From NCBI GenBank assembly GCA_934352055.1, contig CAKRJY010000001.1, forward strand, positions 372,001 through 436,000: 64,000 nucleotides of DNA, in the 5' to 3' direction. A program made the position numbers and the translations under genes. Each line of letters opens with the position of its first letter. Within the stretch, counting starts at the first letter, position 1. This DNA is from an uncultured Lachnospiraceae bacterium. Its GTDB lineage: Bacteria; Bacillota; Clostridia; Lachnospirales; Lachnospiraceae. Positions 44,290 through 52,343 of this stretch are shown here, piece by piece. The notes below the pieces were generated by a model that was given only the letters and a program-made list of their open reading frames with translations, did not search any database and was not told where the DNA came from.

Positions 44290-44535
44290 ATGAAGGTAAT
44301 GAACATTGAGAACCCAGAAGAATTCTTAAAAGTAATCGATTCCTGCGAAGGACAGGTAGAACTTGTAACAGCTGATGGAGACCGTCTGAATCTGAAATCT
44401 AAATTATGTCAGTTGATTTCACTCACAACCGTTTTCTCATCCAGCTCAAACATCCCAGAGATGGAAATCATCGCACATGAAGCAGAAGACGTAAAGCGTA
44501 TTATGAACTATATGATGCAGAGTACAGCAGAATAA
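44290..44535 (+). CDS. HPr-like small protein without the active-site histidine
   Basis: An 81-residue protein whose centre, VELVTADGDRLNLKSKLCQL, fits the HPr fold (strand, turn, KS at the helix start, as in HPr NLKSIMGVMSL). The usual phosphorylated His in the N-terminal part is absent, so it cannot act as a PTS phosphocarrier in the standard way; Ser in the KSK segment may correspond to Ser46. AAGGAG lies upstream. A terminator follows at 44565-44602. Role unknown. Confidence 0.6.
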   Translation: MKVMNIENPEEFLKVIDSCEGQVELVTADGDRLNLKSKLCQLISLTTVFSSSSNIPEMEIIAHEAEDVKRIMNYMMQSTAE

Positions 44536-44564
44536 TGTTTTCTTCTTTTCAAACCTATTTAAAG

Positions 44565-44602
44565 AAAGAATCTGGCAAGGAGCAACCTCACCAGATTCTT
44601 TT
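44565..44602. terminator. Bidirectional terminator
   Basis: Stem AAAGAATCTGG/CCAGATTCTTT between the convergent HPr-like and glycosyltransferase genes, followed by TCTTTTT on the plus strand and TTTCTTT on the minus strand. Confidence 0.8.
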
Positions 44603-44613
44603 CTTTTTATCTT

Positions 44614-45786
44614 TTATCGATTCTGTTTTAACTTTACATACACGCCTGACAGATGTTCTTTTGCCCAGGCAATCTCTTTCGCTCTGCGATATGCCCCCTC
44701 AACATCTCCGCGCACCAGCGGTGCATATAATGCTTTTGCCACATGACCTTCTTCCGGCAAATGGCGACGCAGTCTCCCATAAAGAGGACTTTCCAGCTCT
44801 GCCCGCGCACGCGCTATTGTCTCACGCCTTGCATCTGCGTGCTGTATGCTTCTGACCATAGAAGACTGGAACGAACGGAAATATACGCCCGCCATCACTT
44901 CATACAAGCGCATACGCCAGGCGCCAAGATCCAAATCTTCCAGACCTTTTGTCTTCTGCTGCAGGACATCATCTGTCACCTGATCCAGCTTTTTTGTCTG
45001 CATATCTAAAAATGCCTGGACACGTGTCTTTTGCAGTGCAAAATATTCCGGCAGATATTTACCGGTCAAACGACTTTGTCCACGGTTTGCATAATGATAA
45101 AGTGCATCCGGAATCGTAATCATAGACTGCATAGCACCAGCAACTTGCAAATTGAATAAAATATCCTCAATATGCACGATTGTCTGGAAGGACAACTGCT
45201 GCTCGCGTAAAAATGCGAGGCGATACGCTTTATTCCATGCATATCCAAGCATCGTCTCATGCTCAAGTTCTATGAGATACGGATATGCATAAGCAAGTGG
45301 TTGTTGCCACACTTCGTGCTTCTCTGTATTCTCGTTAGAAAAATAATGAAGTTCGGGATTCTTTTTCACCTGATAGGAAAGCTGTCCCTTTTCATAGTAA
45401 TCCTCGGTATAGCCATAAAGCACCAAATCGGCACGTTGGTTTTGCAGTGCCTCCGCGACCCTTTGCAGCAAATTCTTTTCCACCGTATCATCCGCATCCA
45501 AAAACAGGATATAATCACCTGCCGCATGTGAAATACCGGTATTGCGCGCCATGCTCAAGCCTTCATTTTGTGGCTTATGAATCACCACATAATCCACTTG
45601 TTTTCCACGGAATGCCTGCAGATACGAATCCGCCACCTTTCCCGTTTCATCTGTCGCGCAATCGTCCACAACAATCACTTCAAAAACATGATATGTCTGT
45701 TCCAATAAGTTCTGTAAAAGTGCCGGCAAATCCTTTTCTACATTGTATGCCGGCACCACCACAGAAAACTTAATCTGCTCTGCCAT
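44614..45786 (-). CDS. Family 2 glycosyltransferase
   Basis: A 390-residue GT-A enzyme: FSVVVPAYNVEKDLPALLQN, VVDDCATDETG, DxD in FLDADDT (near 98). The C-terminal ~150 residues are helical. AAGGAG precedes the ATG. It stands alone between terminators, and is probably used for surface glycan or teichoic-acid-type polymers. Confidence 0.87.
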   Translation of the reverse strand: MAEQIKFSVVVPAYNVEKDLPALLQNLLEQTYHVFEVIVVDDCATDETGKVADSYLQAFRGKQVDYVVIHKPQNEGLSMARNTGISHAAGDYILFLDADDTVEKNLLQRVAEALQNQRADLVLYGYTEDYYEKGQLSYQVKKNPELHYFSNENTEKHEVWQQPLAYAYPYLIELEHETMLGYAWNKAYRLAFLREQQLSFQTIVHIEDILFNLQVAGAMQSMITIPDALYHYANRGQSRLTGKYLPEYFALQKTRVQAFLDMQTKKLDQVTDDVLQQKTKGLEDLDLGAWRMRLYEVMAGVYFRSFQSSMVRSIQHADARRETIARARAELESPLYGRLRRHLPEEGHVAKALYAPLVRGDVEGAYRRAKEIAWAKEHLSGVYVKLKQNR

Positions 45787-45853
45787 GCCCTACACTCCTT
45801 GTAACATTCTTGTTATCATCATATCGCATAAGGCTATGGTTCGTCTACCTCTT

Positions 45854-46015
45854 TCATTTTTCGTTTTGCTGTGGAGGCTTGCATGCGCTGCAGCCGCCAC
45901 AACTTCCTGTGCCGCACGAACAGATACCCTGTCCGGATTTTTTACGTTTGATCAGATGATGTATAATCGCCGAAACAATACAGACTAAAATCAGTAAAAC
46001 AATCACAGTTCCCAT
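45854..46015 (-). CDS. FeoB-associated Cys-rich membrane protein
   Basis: A 53-residue protein too short for most gene finders: one helix (MGTVIVLLILVCIVSAIIHH) and a tail with a cluster of Cys (CSCGTGSCGGCSAC). This fits the FeoB_associated family, found directly after feoB in Firmicutes, perhaps delivering or sensing iron. GGAGG lies before the ATG; it starts 41 bases after the feoB stop. Confidence 0.85.
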   Translation of the reverse strand: MGTVIVLLILVCIVSAIIHHLIKRKKSGQGICSCGTGSCGGCSACKPPQQNEK

Positions 46016-46056
46016 ACTTATCGCCTCCAAGCAGGCTTATGTAAGCCTAAATATTA

Positions 46057-48204
46057 TTATTGATTGATTGCTGCATATTTATCCTTGCGGAATAACAGGT
46101 AAATGAATCCAATCACGAAGATAAAAGCAACAACGGTTCCAAATCCAAATGTTCCCACACTAAAGAGTGTTCCAATCTGGTAGATGCACATTGCTACGAT
46201 GTAAGCAAGTACACACTGATATCCGATGGCAAACCAGAACCATTTTGGATTGTTCATTTCTCTCTTAATAGCTCCCATAGCTGCAAAACATGGTGCGCAG
46301 AGAAGGTTAAATACCAGATAACCGTAAGCGGCGATCGGTGTCATTACCTGCGCCAGATTGCCCCATACTTCGGAACCATCTTCTGCCACTTCTGCAAATC
46401 CATAAAGCATACCAAAGGTAGCAACGACATTTTCCTTTGCGATCAGTCCGGATACGGCTGCAACTGCCATCTTCCAGCCCTGACCTGCCTGTGTCCATCC
46501 AAGTGGTGCAAAGATCCAGGCAATCGCTGTACCAATCTTAGCAAGAATACTTGCATCCAACTGCTCTGCTTCGAGCATTCCAAAGGATCCGTCAACCCAT
46601 CCGAAGCTCATCAGGAACCAAAGTACGATGGTAGACAGCAAGATGATGGTACCGGCCTTTTTGATGAAGGACCATCCACGCTCCCACATACTGCGAAGTA
46701 CGCTGCCAACGGTTGGCCAGTGGTAAGCAGGAAGTTCCATAACAAACGGTGCAGGATCGCCCGAGAACATCTTTGTCTTCTTTAAGATGATACCAGAGCA
46801 GATGATGGCTGCCATCCCTACGAAATATGCACTCCATGAAACCCAGCCTGCGTTATCGAAGAACGCACCGGCAATCAAAGCGATGATTGGCAGTTTCGCT
46901 CCACATGGGATAAAGGTTGTTGTCATAATTGTCATCTTGCGGTCACGGTCATTTTCGATGGTTCTACTTGCCATGATTCCGGGAACACCACATCCTGTAC
47001 CGATCAACATCGGGATGAAGGATTTTCCGGAAAGGCCAAACTTACGGAAAATTCTATCCATAACGAAGGCAACACGCGCCATGTAGCCACATCCCTCGAG
47101 GAAACCTAAGAAGATGAAGAGTACTAACATCTGAGGAACGAATCCAAGGACTGCACCAACACCGGCAACAATACCGTCTAAGATCAATCCCTGTAACCAG
47201 TCAGCACATTGGATTGATGTCAAAAATCCTTCGATTGCCGGTGGAATAATCTCACCAAAGAGCACATCATTCGTCCAATCTGTAAGAAATCCACCAACAG
47301 TTGTAATAGATACATAATACACCAACCACATGACAGCTGCAAAGATTGGAAGTCCCAAAATACGGTTTGTTACAATGCGGTCGATTTTATCTGATGTCGT
47401 AAGTGCACCCGCATGTGCCTTTTTGATACAATCGTTGATAATCGTTCCGATGTAGTTGTAGCGCTCACCCGTGATGATGGATTCTGCGTCATCATCAAGT
47501 TCCTCTTCACAGGAAACAATGTCTTTTTCAATATGTGAAATGATCTCAGGCGAAAGTCCCAATTTTTCCTGTACCTTGACATCACGCTCAAACAGCTTGA
47601 TTGCATACCAGCGCTGCATGCTTTCATCTGCAATCTGATGCAGGCACAGCTCTTCAATATGCGCAAATGCATGTTCTACCGAACCACTGAACGAATGCTT
47701 CGCTTTCTGTGATTTCTTAGATGTCGCTGCGATTGCGCGCATAGCTGCATTTTCTACACCGGTGCCTTTCAATGCCGAAATCTCAACCACTTCCACGCCA
47801 AGCTCTTCTGCCAATCTTTTTGCATTGATCTTGTCTCCGTTTTTTGCTACGACATCAATCATATTGATTGCTACAACAACAGGAATGCCAAGTTCTACCA
47901 GCTGTGTCGTCAGATAGAGGTTTCGCTCCAGGTTAGTTCCATCTACAATGTTTAAAATCGCATCCGGATGCTCGTCGATCAGATAATTTCTGGCAACGAC
48001 TTCTTCCAGTGTATAAGGAGATAAAGAATAAATACCCGGTAAGTCCGTGATGGTAACATCCTTATTTCCTTTATATTTTCCTTCTTTCTTTTCTACGGTA
48101 ACACCCGGCCAGTTTCCCACAAACTGATTGGAGCCGGTGAGTGCATTAAACAATGTGGTCTTACCACAGTTTGGGTTACCTGCTAATGCAATACGTACTC
48201 CCAT
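46057..48204 (-). CDS. feoB: Ferrous iron transporter B
   Basis: A 715-residue protein. N-terminal G domain with G1 GNPNCGKTTLF, switch I NWPGVTVEKKEG, G3 DLPGIYSL, G4 NMID; a GDI-like helical region (about 165-270), then about ten membrane helices with Gate motifs (GCGVPGIMASRTI, FIPCGAKLP). It imports Fe2+ at the plasma membrane. It follows feoA by 4 bases, and regulation is likely through the three upstream operators. Confidence 0.96.
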   Translation of the reverse strand: MGVRIALAGNPNCGKTTLFNALTGSNQFVGNWPGVTVEKKEGKYKGNKDVTITDLPGIYSLSPYTLEEVVARNYLIDEHPDAILNIVDGTNLERNLYLTTQLVELGIPVVVAINMIDVVAKNGDKINAKRLAEELGVEVVEISALKGTGVENAAMRAIAATSKKSQKAKHSFSGSVEHAFAHIEELCLHQIADESMQRWYAIKLFERDVKVQEKLGLSPEIISHIEKDIVSCEEELDDDAESIITGERYNYIGTIINDCIKKAHAGALTTSDKIDRIVTNRILGLPIFAAVMWLVYYVSITTVGGFLTDWTNDVLFGEIIPPAIEGFLTSIQCADWLQGLILDGIVAGVGAVLGFVPQMLVLFIFLGFLEGCGYMARVAFVMDRIFRKFGLSGKSFIPMLIGTGCGVPGIMASRTIENDRDRKMTIMTTTFIPCGAKLPIIALIAGAFFDNAGWVSWSAYFVGMAAIICSGIILKKTKMFSGDPAPFVMELPAYHWPTVGSVLRSMWERGWSFIKKAGTIILLSTIVLWFLMSFGWVDGSFGMLEAEQLDASILAKIGTAIAWIFAPLGWTQAGQGWKMAVAAVSGLIAKENVVATFGMLYGFAEVAEDGSEVWGNLAQVMTPIAAYGYLVFNLLCAPCFAAMGAIKREMNNPKWFWFAIGYQCVLAYIVAMCIYQIGTLFSVGTFGFGTVVAFIFVIGFIYLLFRKDKYAAINQ

Positions 48205-48208
48205 GTTC

Positions 48209-48436
48209 TTAATCCTCCTTCACATCAATTCGCGCTGCGTCTTCTTTTCGAAGAGACAACTCATATCCTCTTACAGTAATTTCAATCGGATCACCAAGTG
48301 GTGCTACTTTTCGCACGTAAACCTCAACACCCTTCGTAATTCCCATATCCATAATTCTTCTTTTTGTTGCGCCCTCTCCGTTTATCTTAGCAACAACGGC
48401 GGACTGTCCTACCTTCACATCTCGTAGTGTTTTCAT
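48209..48436 (-). CDS. feoA: FeoA-family protein
   Basis: A 75-residue SH3-like FeoA domain (KTLRDVKVGQSAVVAKINGEGATKRRIMDMG in part: RRIMDMGITKG, PLGDPIEITVRGYELSLRKEDA). It supports FeoB activity. It lies between the second feoA and feoB, with AAGGAAG upstream. Confidence 0.93.
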   Translation of the reverse strand: MKTLRDVKVGQSAVVAKINGEGATKRRIMDMGITKGVEVYVRKVAPLGDPIEITVRGYELSLRKEDAARIDVKED

Positions 48437-48501
48437 CCTGTGACTTCCTTTCCTTTGCCATTCTTTTTCCTTATATTTAAAAAGTACGTCTTGCGCACCA
48501 T

Positions 48502-48714
48502 TTAAACCATAATCTTGAGTGCCATCTCTTTTCCAATCGCCACGCGCGAATTCTTGACATTGATAATCACGTTGCCATCTGCCTCCGAAACGACGCTGAC
48601 TTTGGATCCCGGCACAAATCCCAATTTTTCCAGAAACAATCTGGTTTCTTCTTTGCCACCGACCTTTTTAATCAGTTGCTCTTCTCCTTTGTTTGCCATA
48701 GCCAAGGGCATCAT
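48502..48714 (-). CDS. Second FeoA-family protein
   Basis: A 70-residue FeoA domain (FLEKLGFVPGSKVSVVSEADG, NVIINVKNSRVAIGKEMALKI in part). It has an N-terminal tail rich in charged residues. The start is the ATG pair at 48714, with AGGAAGGTGAG upstream; a longer frame would read through the operator region. First gene of the iron operon, so the operon has two FeoA paralogues. Confidence 0.85.
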   Translation of the reverse strand: MMPLAMANKGEEQLIKKVGGKEETRLFLEKLGFVPGSKVSVVSEADGNVIINVKNSRVAIGKEMALKIMV

Positions 48715-48753
48715 CTTACTCACCTTCCTTATGTGTATACAAATATAACTTTT

Positions 48754-48865
48754 GTTAGAGTGCGCTAACCCATGGATAAAAAAAATAACACTTCTACACG
48801 TATAACCAATGTTAGACCGTGCTAACTTCCAGTAGTATGTTAGCACAGCCTAACCACAGTGTCAA
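48754..48865 (-). promoter_or_regulatory. Iron operon promoter with three GTTAG-N6-CTAAC operators
   Basis: Three 16-bp dyads: GTTAGAGTGCGCTAAC (48754-48769), GTTAGACCGTGCTAAC (48811-48826) and GTTAGCACAGCCTAAC (48839-48854). The core TTAG-N6-CTAA fits DtxR/IdeR-type boxes. The third lies between TTGACA (48860-48865) and TAACAT, a -35/-10 pair spaced by 17 bp, so binding would block transcription. The regulator is not in the window. Confidence 0.75.
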
Positions 48866-48889
48866 GAAAAAATATATTCTGTTTTTACA

Positions 48890-49669
48890 TCAATCGGCGA
48901 TCTGCCGGCCTTCGTGATCCATATGATATCCATCGCGATAAATCAACTCAGAGATCGGCACAATCTCATAGCCCTGGTCTTTTAAGCTGGTGATTACCGT
49001 TTCAAGTGCATCTGCGGTGTATGTCGCCCCGTTGTGCATCAAAATAATCGATCCATTTCCCAGATGCTTATGCTCGGTAACGGTCTGCACAATTGAAGAC
49101 ACACCATAGTTTTTCCAATCCAGACTGTCCACATCCCACTGAATCGGATAATAGCCCATCTCGCGCACCGTTGTAATCACTTCATTGTCATAGTCGCCAT
49201 ATGGCGGGCGGAACAAGAACATATCATAGCCGGTGATTTCCTTTACCTTGTCATGCACCAGCTGCACCTCTTTTTTACACTCTTCTACAGAAAGCTGTGA
49301 CATATTCTTATGGTTCTCACTGTGGTTTCCCAAATCATGCCCCGCTTCATAAAGAGCCTTCACATCCTCCGGGTAGGAATCCACCCAGCCGCCTGTCATA
49401 AAAAATGTCACGTGCACATCATTCTTCTTTAAAATCTCCAAAATCCGTGCTGTGTCCTCATTTCCCCATGCCGCATCAAACGATAATGCCACTTTTTTCT
49501 CATCGGTATCCACACAATAAATCGGCAGTTCTCTGCCCCCTACACTTGCTGATGTCGTAAGCGCATCGCTTCGATATTGTCCCACCACCCCTATACTAAG
49601 ACAGAGCAGACCCAGTATTGCCAGGCCTGCTCTGATTTTATTTGTTTTATGCTTTTGATATCCCGCCAT
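48890..49669 (-). CDS. Polysaccharide deacetylase (PdaB/CE4-like), membrane-anchored
   Basis: A 259-residue protein: N-terminal helix (about 13-30), then NodB homology domain with the motif 1 acid in SFDAAWGN (about 65), the metal-binding NHSENH (about 115) and RPPYGDY. It is likely an extracytoplasmic deacetylase acting on peptidoglycan or spore cortex; the AAWGN motif resembles sporulation deacetylases of the PdaB group. GGGGAAG precedes the ATG. Confidence 0.85.
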   Translation of the reverse strand: MAGYQKHKTNKIRAGLAILGLLCLSIGVVGQYRSDALTTSASVGGRELPIYCVDTDEKKVALSFDAAWGNEDTARILEILKKNDVHVTFFMTGGWVDSYPEDVKALYEAGHDLGNHSENHKNMSQLSVEECKKEVQLVHDKVKEITGYDMFLFRPPYGDYDNEVITTVREMGYYPIQWDVDSLDWKNYGVSSIVQTVTEHKHLGNGSIILMHNGATYTADALETVITSLKDQGYEIVPISELIYRDGYHMDHEGRQIAD

Positions 49670-49765
49670 AGACTTCCCCAGGTTCTCACTTGGTCTATCC
49701 TATGACGGATGTACATGGTTTATGCATCAACATCTGCAAAAACCATACTGTATTTGAAATTCTGC

Positions 49766-51190
49766 TTAGACAATATGTGCCTTTAACAGGTTTGTCGTGC
49801 CTGCAATTCCAAGTGGCACACCGGCGGTAAGAACCACGGTATCTCCTTCCTGGATTAAACCGGCTTCCTTGGAACGTTCGAGCGCATGATCGAACAACTC
49901 GTCCGCTTCCTGCTTCTCCTCAATTTTCAGAGGAATGACGCCCCAGGAAAGATTAAGCTGACGGCAAACCTTATCCGAAATACAGCCGCCAATCACCGGG
50001 CTCTGTGGACGATACTTGGAAATCATACGTGCGGTACGTCCGGACTTTGTAACTGTCACAATACTTGTCGCATTCAAATCGCCTGCCATCAGACATGCTG
50101 TATGAGAAATAGCATCTGTGATACTTGGCTTCTCATTGGTATTACGTGCACGAAGACGAGAAATATAATTGATATCTGCTTCTGTACGCAACGCGATACG
50201 CACCATCGTCTCCACTGCTTCTACCGGATAATCACCTGCTGCTGTCTCTCCGGAAAGCATAATGGCACTTGTACCATCATAAATGGCATTGGCAACGTCA
50301 GTTGCTTCTGCTCTGGTTGGTCTTGGATGGCTCATCATAGAGTCAAGCATCTGTGTCGCTGTAACAACCACTTTACCGGCATGATATGCCTTTTTGATAA
50401 TCATCTTCTGGATGATCGGTACCTCTTCGATTGGGATTTCAACACCCATATCACCACGGGCAACCATGATACCATCAGCTGCTTCGATAATCTGATCGAT
50501 ATTCTGAATACCCTGGTTGTTTTCAATCTTTGCAATAATCTTGATCTGATCTCCACCATGCTCATGTAAAATATCACGCAGCTGCTTTACGTCTGCTGCT
50601 GTTCTTACAAAAGAAGCTGCGATAAAATCAAAATCTTCCTTTACTGCAAATACGATATCTTTATAATCCTTTGGGCTGACATAATCCATAGAAAGCTCTA
50701 CGTTTGGTACATTCACACCCTTTTTGTTGGATACCTTACCACCATTGATGACTTCACAGATAATATCCTTATCTGTCACTTCCTTAACCGTCATGGCAAT
50801 CAAACCGTCATCAATCAAAATGTGGGTTCCAACGGATACATCTTTTGGCAGATCCTTATAACTGATAGATACACGGTTCTCATCACCAACAACTTCCTCT
50901 GTTGTCAAAGTAAAGGTCTGTCCCGCTTCAAGCATAACCTTACCTTCTGCAAATTCGCGCAAACGAATCTCCGGACCTTTGGTATCCAAAAGTGCTGCCA
51001 CCGGTAAACCTAATTTCTCGCGGGTCTCTCTTAACTTTGTCAAGCGTCCCAATTGTTCTTCATGATCTCCATGTGAAAAGTTAAAACGTGCTACATTCAT
51101 ACCTGCAAGCATCAATTTTTCAAGTACGCCTTCTTTCTCTGTAGAAGGTCCCATTGTACAAATAATCTTCGTTTTTCTAATCTGTTCCAT
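49766..51190 (-). CDS. pyk: Pyruvate kinase
   Basis: A 474-residue glycolytic enzyme making pyruvate and ATP from phosphoenolpyruvate. Motifs: RKTKIICTMGPS start, FNFSHGDHE, LDTKGPEIR, the catalytic Lys segment IIAKIENNQG, MVARGDMGVE and MLDSMMSHPRPTRAEATDVANA (seen in part). There is no extra C-terminal PEP-utiliser domain. It follows the carbamate kinase by 27 bases, which probably makes one operon. Confidence 0.97.
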   Translation of the reverse strand: MEQIRKTKIICTMGPSTEKEGVLEKLMLAGMNVARFNFSHGDHEEQLGRLTKLRETREKLGLPVAALLDTKGPEIRLREFAEGKVMLEAGQTFTLTTEEVVGDENRVSISYKDLPKDVSVGTHILIDDGLIAMTVKEVTDKDIICEVINGGKVSNKKGVNVPNVELSMDYVSPKDYKDIVFAVKEDFDFIAASFVRTAADVKQLRDILHEHGGDQIKIIAKIENNQGIQNIDQIIEAADGIMVARGDMGVEIPIEEVPIIQKMIIKKAYHAGKVVVTATQMLDSMMSHPRPTRAEATDVANAIYDGTSAIMLSGETAAGDYPVEAVETMVRIALRTEADINYISRLRARNTNEKPSITDAISHTACLMAGDLNATSIVTVTKSGRTARMISKYRPQSPVIGGCISDKVCRQLNLSWGVIPLKIEEKQEADELFDHALERSKEAGLIQEGDTVVLTAGVPLGIAGTTNLLKAHIV

Positions 51191-51217
51191 CTTTTTTCCT
51201 TTTCTTACTACTATCTC

Positions 51218-52150
51218 TTATTTACCAATCATGGTGCCATTCTTGCCACCAATCGAAGCATCTTCTGCGGAAAGCTTGGTAATCAATACCTTGCGGATTG
51301 CAGAATCCCCAATGTAATCCACTGCTGCCTGAATCTTTGGAAGCATCGTACCTTCCTCAAACTCACCTGCTGCCATGTAACTTACTGCGTCTTTGATGCT
51401 CATGTAATCCAAAGGCTTCTCCTGCTCTGTTCCAAATCCGAGGCACACCTTATCAACACCTGTTAAAATAACAAGCATATCTGCATCCAGCTGGTCTGCA
51501 AGATGTCCAGCAATCGTGTCCTTTTCAATGACTGCACTTGCGCCCTTTAAATGATGATCCTGCTGTAATACAGGGATACCGCCACCACCACAAGCAATGA
51601 CAATCTGTCCGGCATCACAAAGTGCCTTGATGGCATCGAGTTCTACGATATCCATTGGCTTTGGTGTAGCAACGATACGTCTGTAACCGCCGTCCACTTT
51701 CACCACATGGTTGCCCTTCTTTTCTTCTTCTGCCGCTTCCTCTTCACTCATCACACGACCGATCACCTTACTTGGCTTGTAGAAAGCTTCATCGTACGGA
51801 TCTACCATCACCTGTGTCAAAACTGTAGAAACCGTCTTATATATTCCATGGCTCAGGAGCTCGCTGCGAATCGCATTCTGTAAATCATAGCCGATATATC
51901 CCTGACTCATTGCAGAACAAACCGACATTGGTGTTGCTGTATATTCCGGATATAATCTGCAGAACTCAGACATCGCGGTATGTATCATACTAACCTGTGG
52001 TCCATTACTGTGTGTGATTACCACCTGATAATCCTGTCGAATAAATTCTGCCACAGCCTTAGCTGTTTTTACCAATGCCTTCTGCTGCTCCGGAAGTGTT
52101 GTCCCCAAAGCATCATGCCCTAATGCAATTACGATTCTTTTCTTCTCCAT
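51218..52150 (-). CDS. Carbamate kinase family protein
   Basis: A 310-residue amino-acid-kinase-fold protein. Identity rests on KRIVIALG at the start, ACGGGGIPVL, EKDTIAGHLADQLDADMLVILTGVD (in part) and GTMIGK at the end. Two nucleotide/phosphate motifs differ from the textbook form: GHDALG instead of GGNALG, and THSNGPQVSMI instead of THGNGPQVG. The start is the ATG at 52150, with GGAGG eight bases upstream. No arginine deiminase genes are near, so it may act with another carbamoyl-phosphate source or differ in substrate. Confidence 0.82.
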   Translation of the reverse strand: MEKKRIVIALGHDALGTTLPEQQKALVKTAKAVAEFIRQDYQVVITHSNGPQVSMIHTAMSEFCRLYPEYTATPMSVCSAMSQGYIGYDLQNAIRSELLSHGIYKTVSTVLTQVMVDPYDEAFYKPSKVIGRVMSEEEAAEEEKKGNHVVKVDGGYRRIVATPKPMDIVELDAIKALCDAGQIVIACGGGGIPVLQQDHHLKGASAVIEKDTIAGHLADQLDADMLVILTGVDKVCLGFGTEQEKPLDYMSIKDAVSYMAAGEFEEGTMLPKIQAAVDYIGDSAIRKVLITKLSAEDASIGGKNGTMIGK

Positions 52151-52300
52151 TTGCAAAACCTCCATCAAACTGTTTGTAAAGAAAAAGACTTCTTTACCAA
52201 TTTAAATATTATCATAATCGGTTTTCTGCAACAAGTCTAACACACGACATTTTCGTCCATTTTTGAATACAATGTTTGTTATATTTTTAGCAATAGAATA

Positions 52301-52330
52301 GGCGGGTCTCTCCGCAACAGAGAGCCCGCC
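52301..52330 (-). terminator. Hairpin after the HtrA gene
   Basis: A GC-rich stem GGCGGG-CTCT/AGAG-CCCGCC 14 bases beyond the stop. The flank on the minus strand is only weakly T-rich, so it may be a stabilising hairpin or terminator. Confidence 0.6.
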
Positions 52331-52343
52331 CTTATCCTGCATA

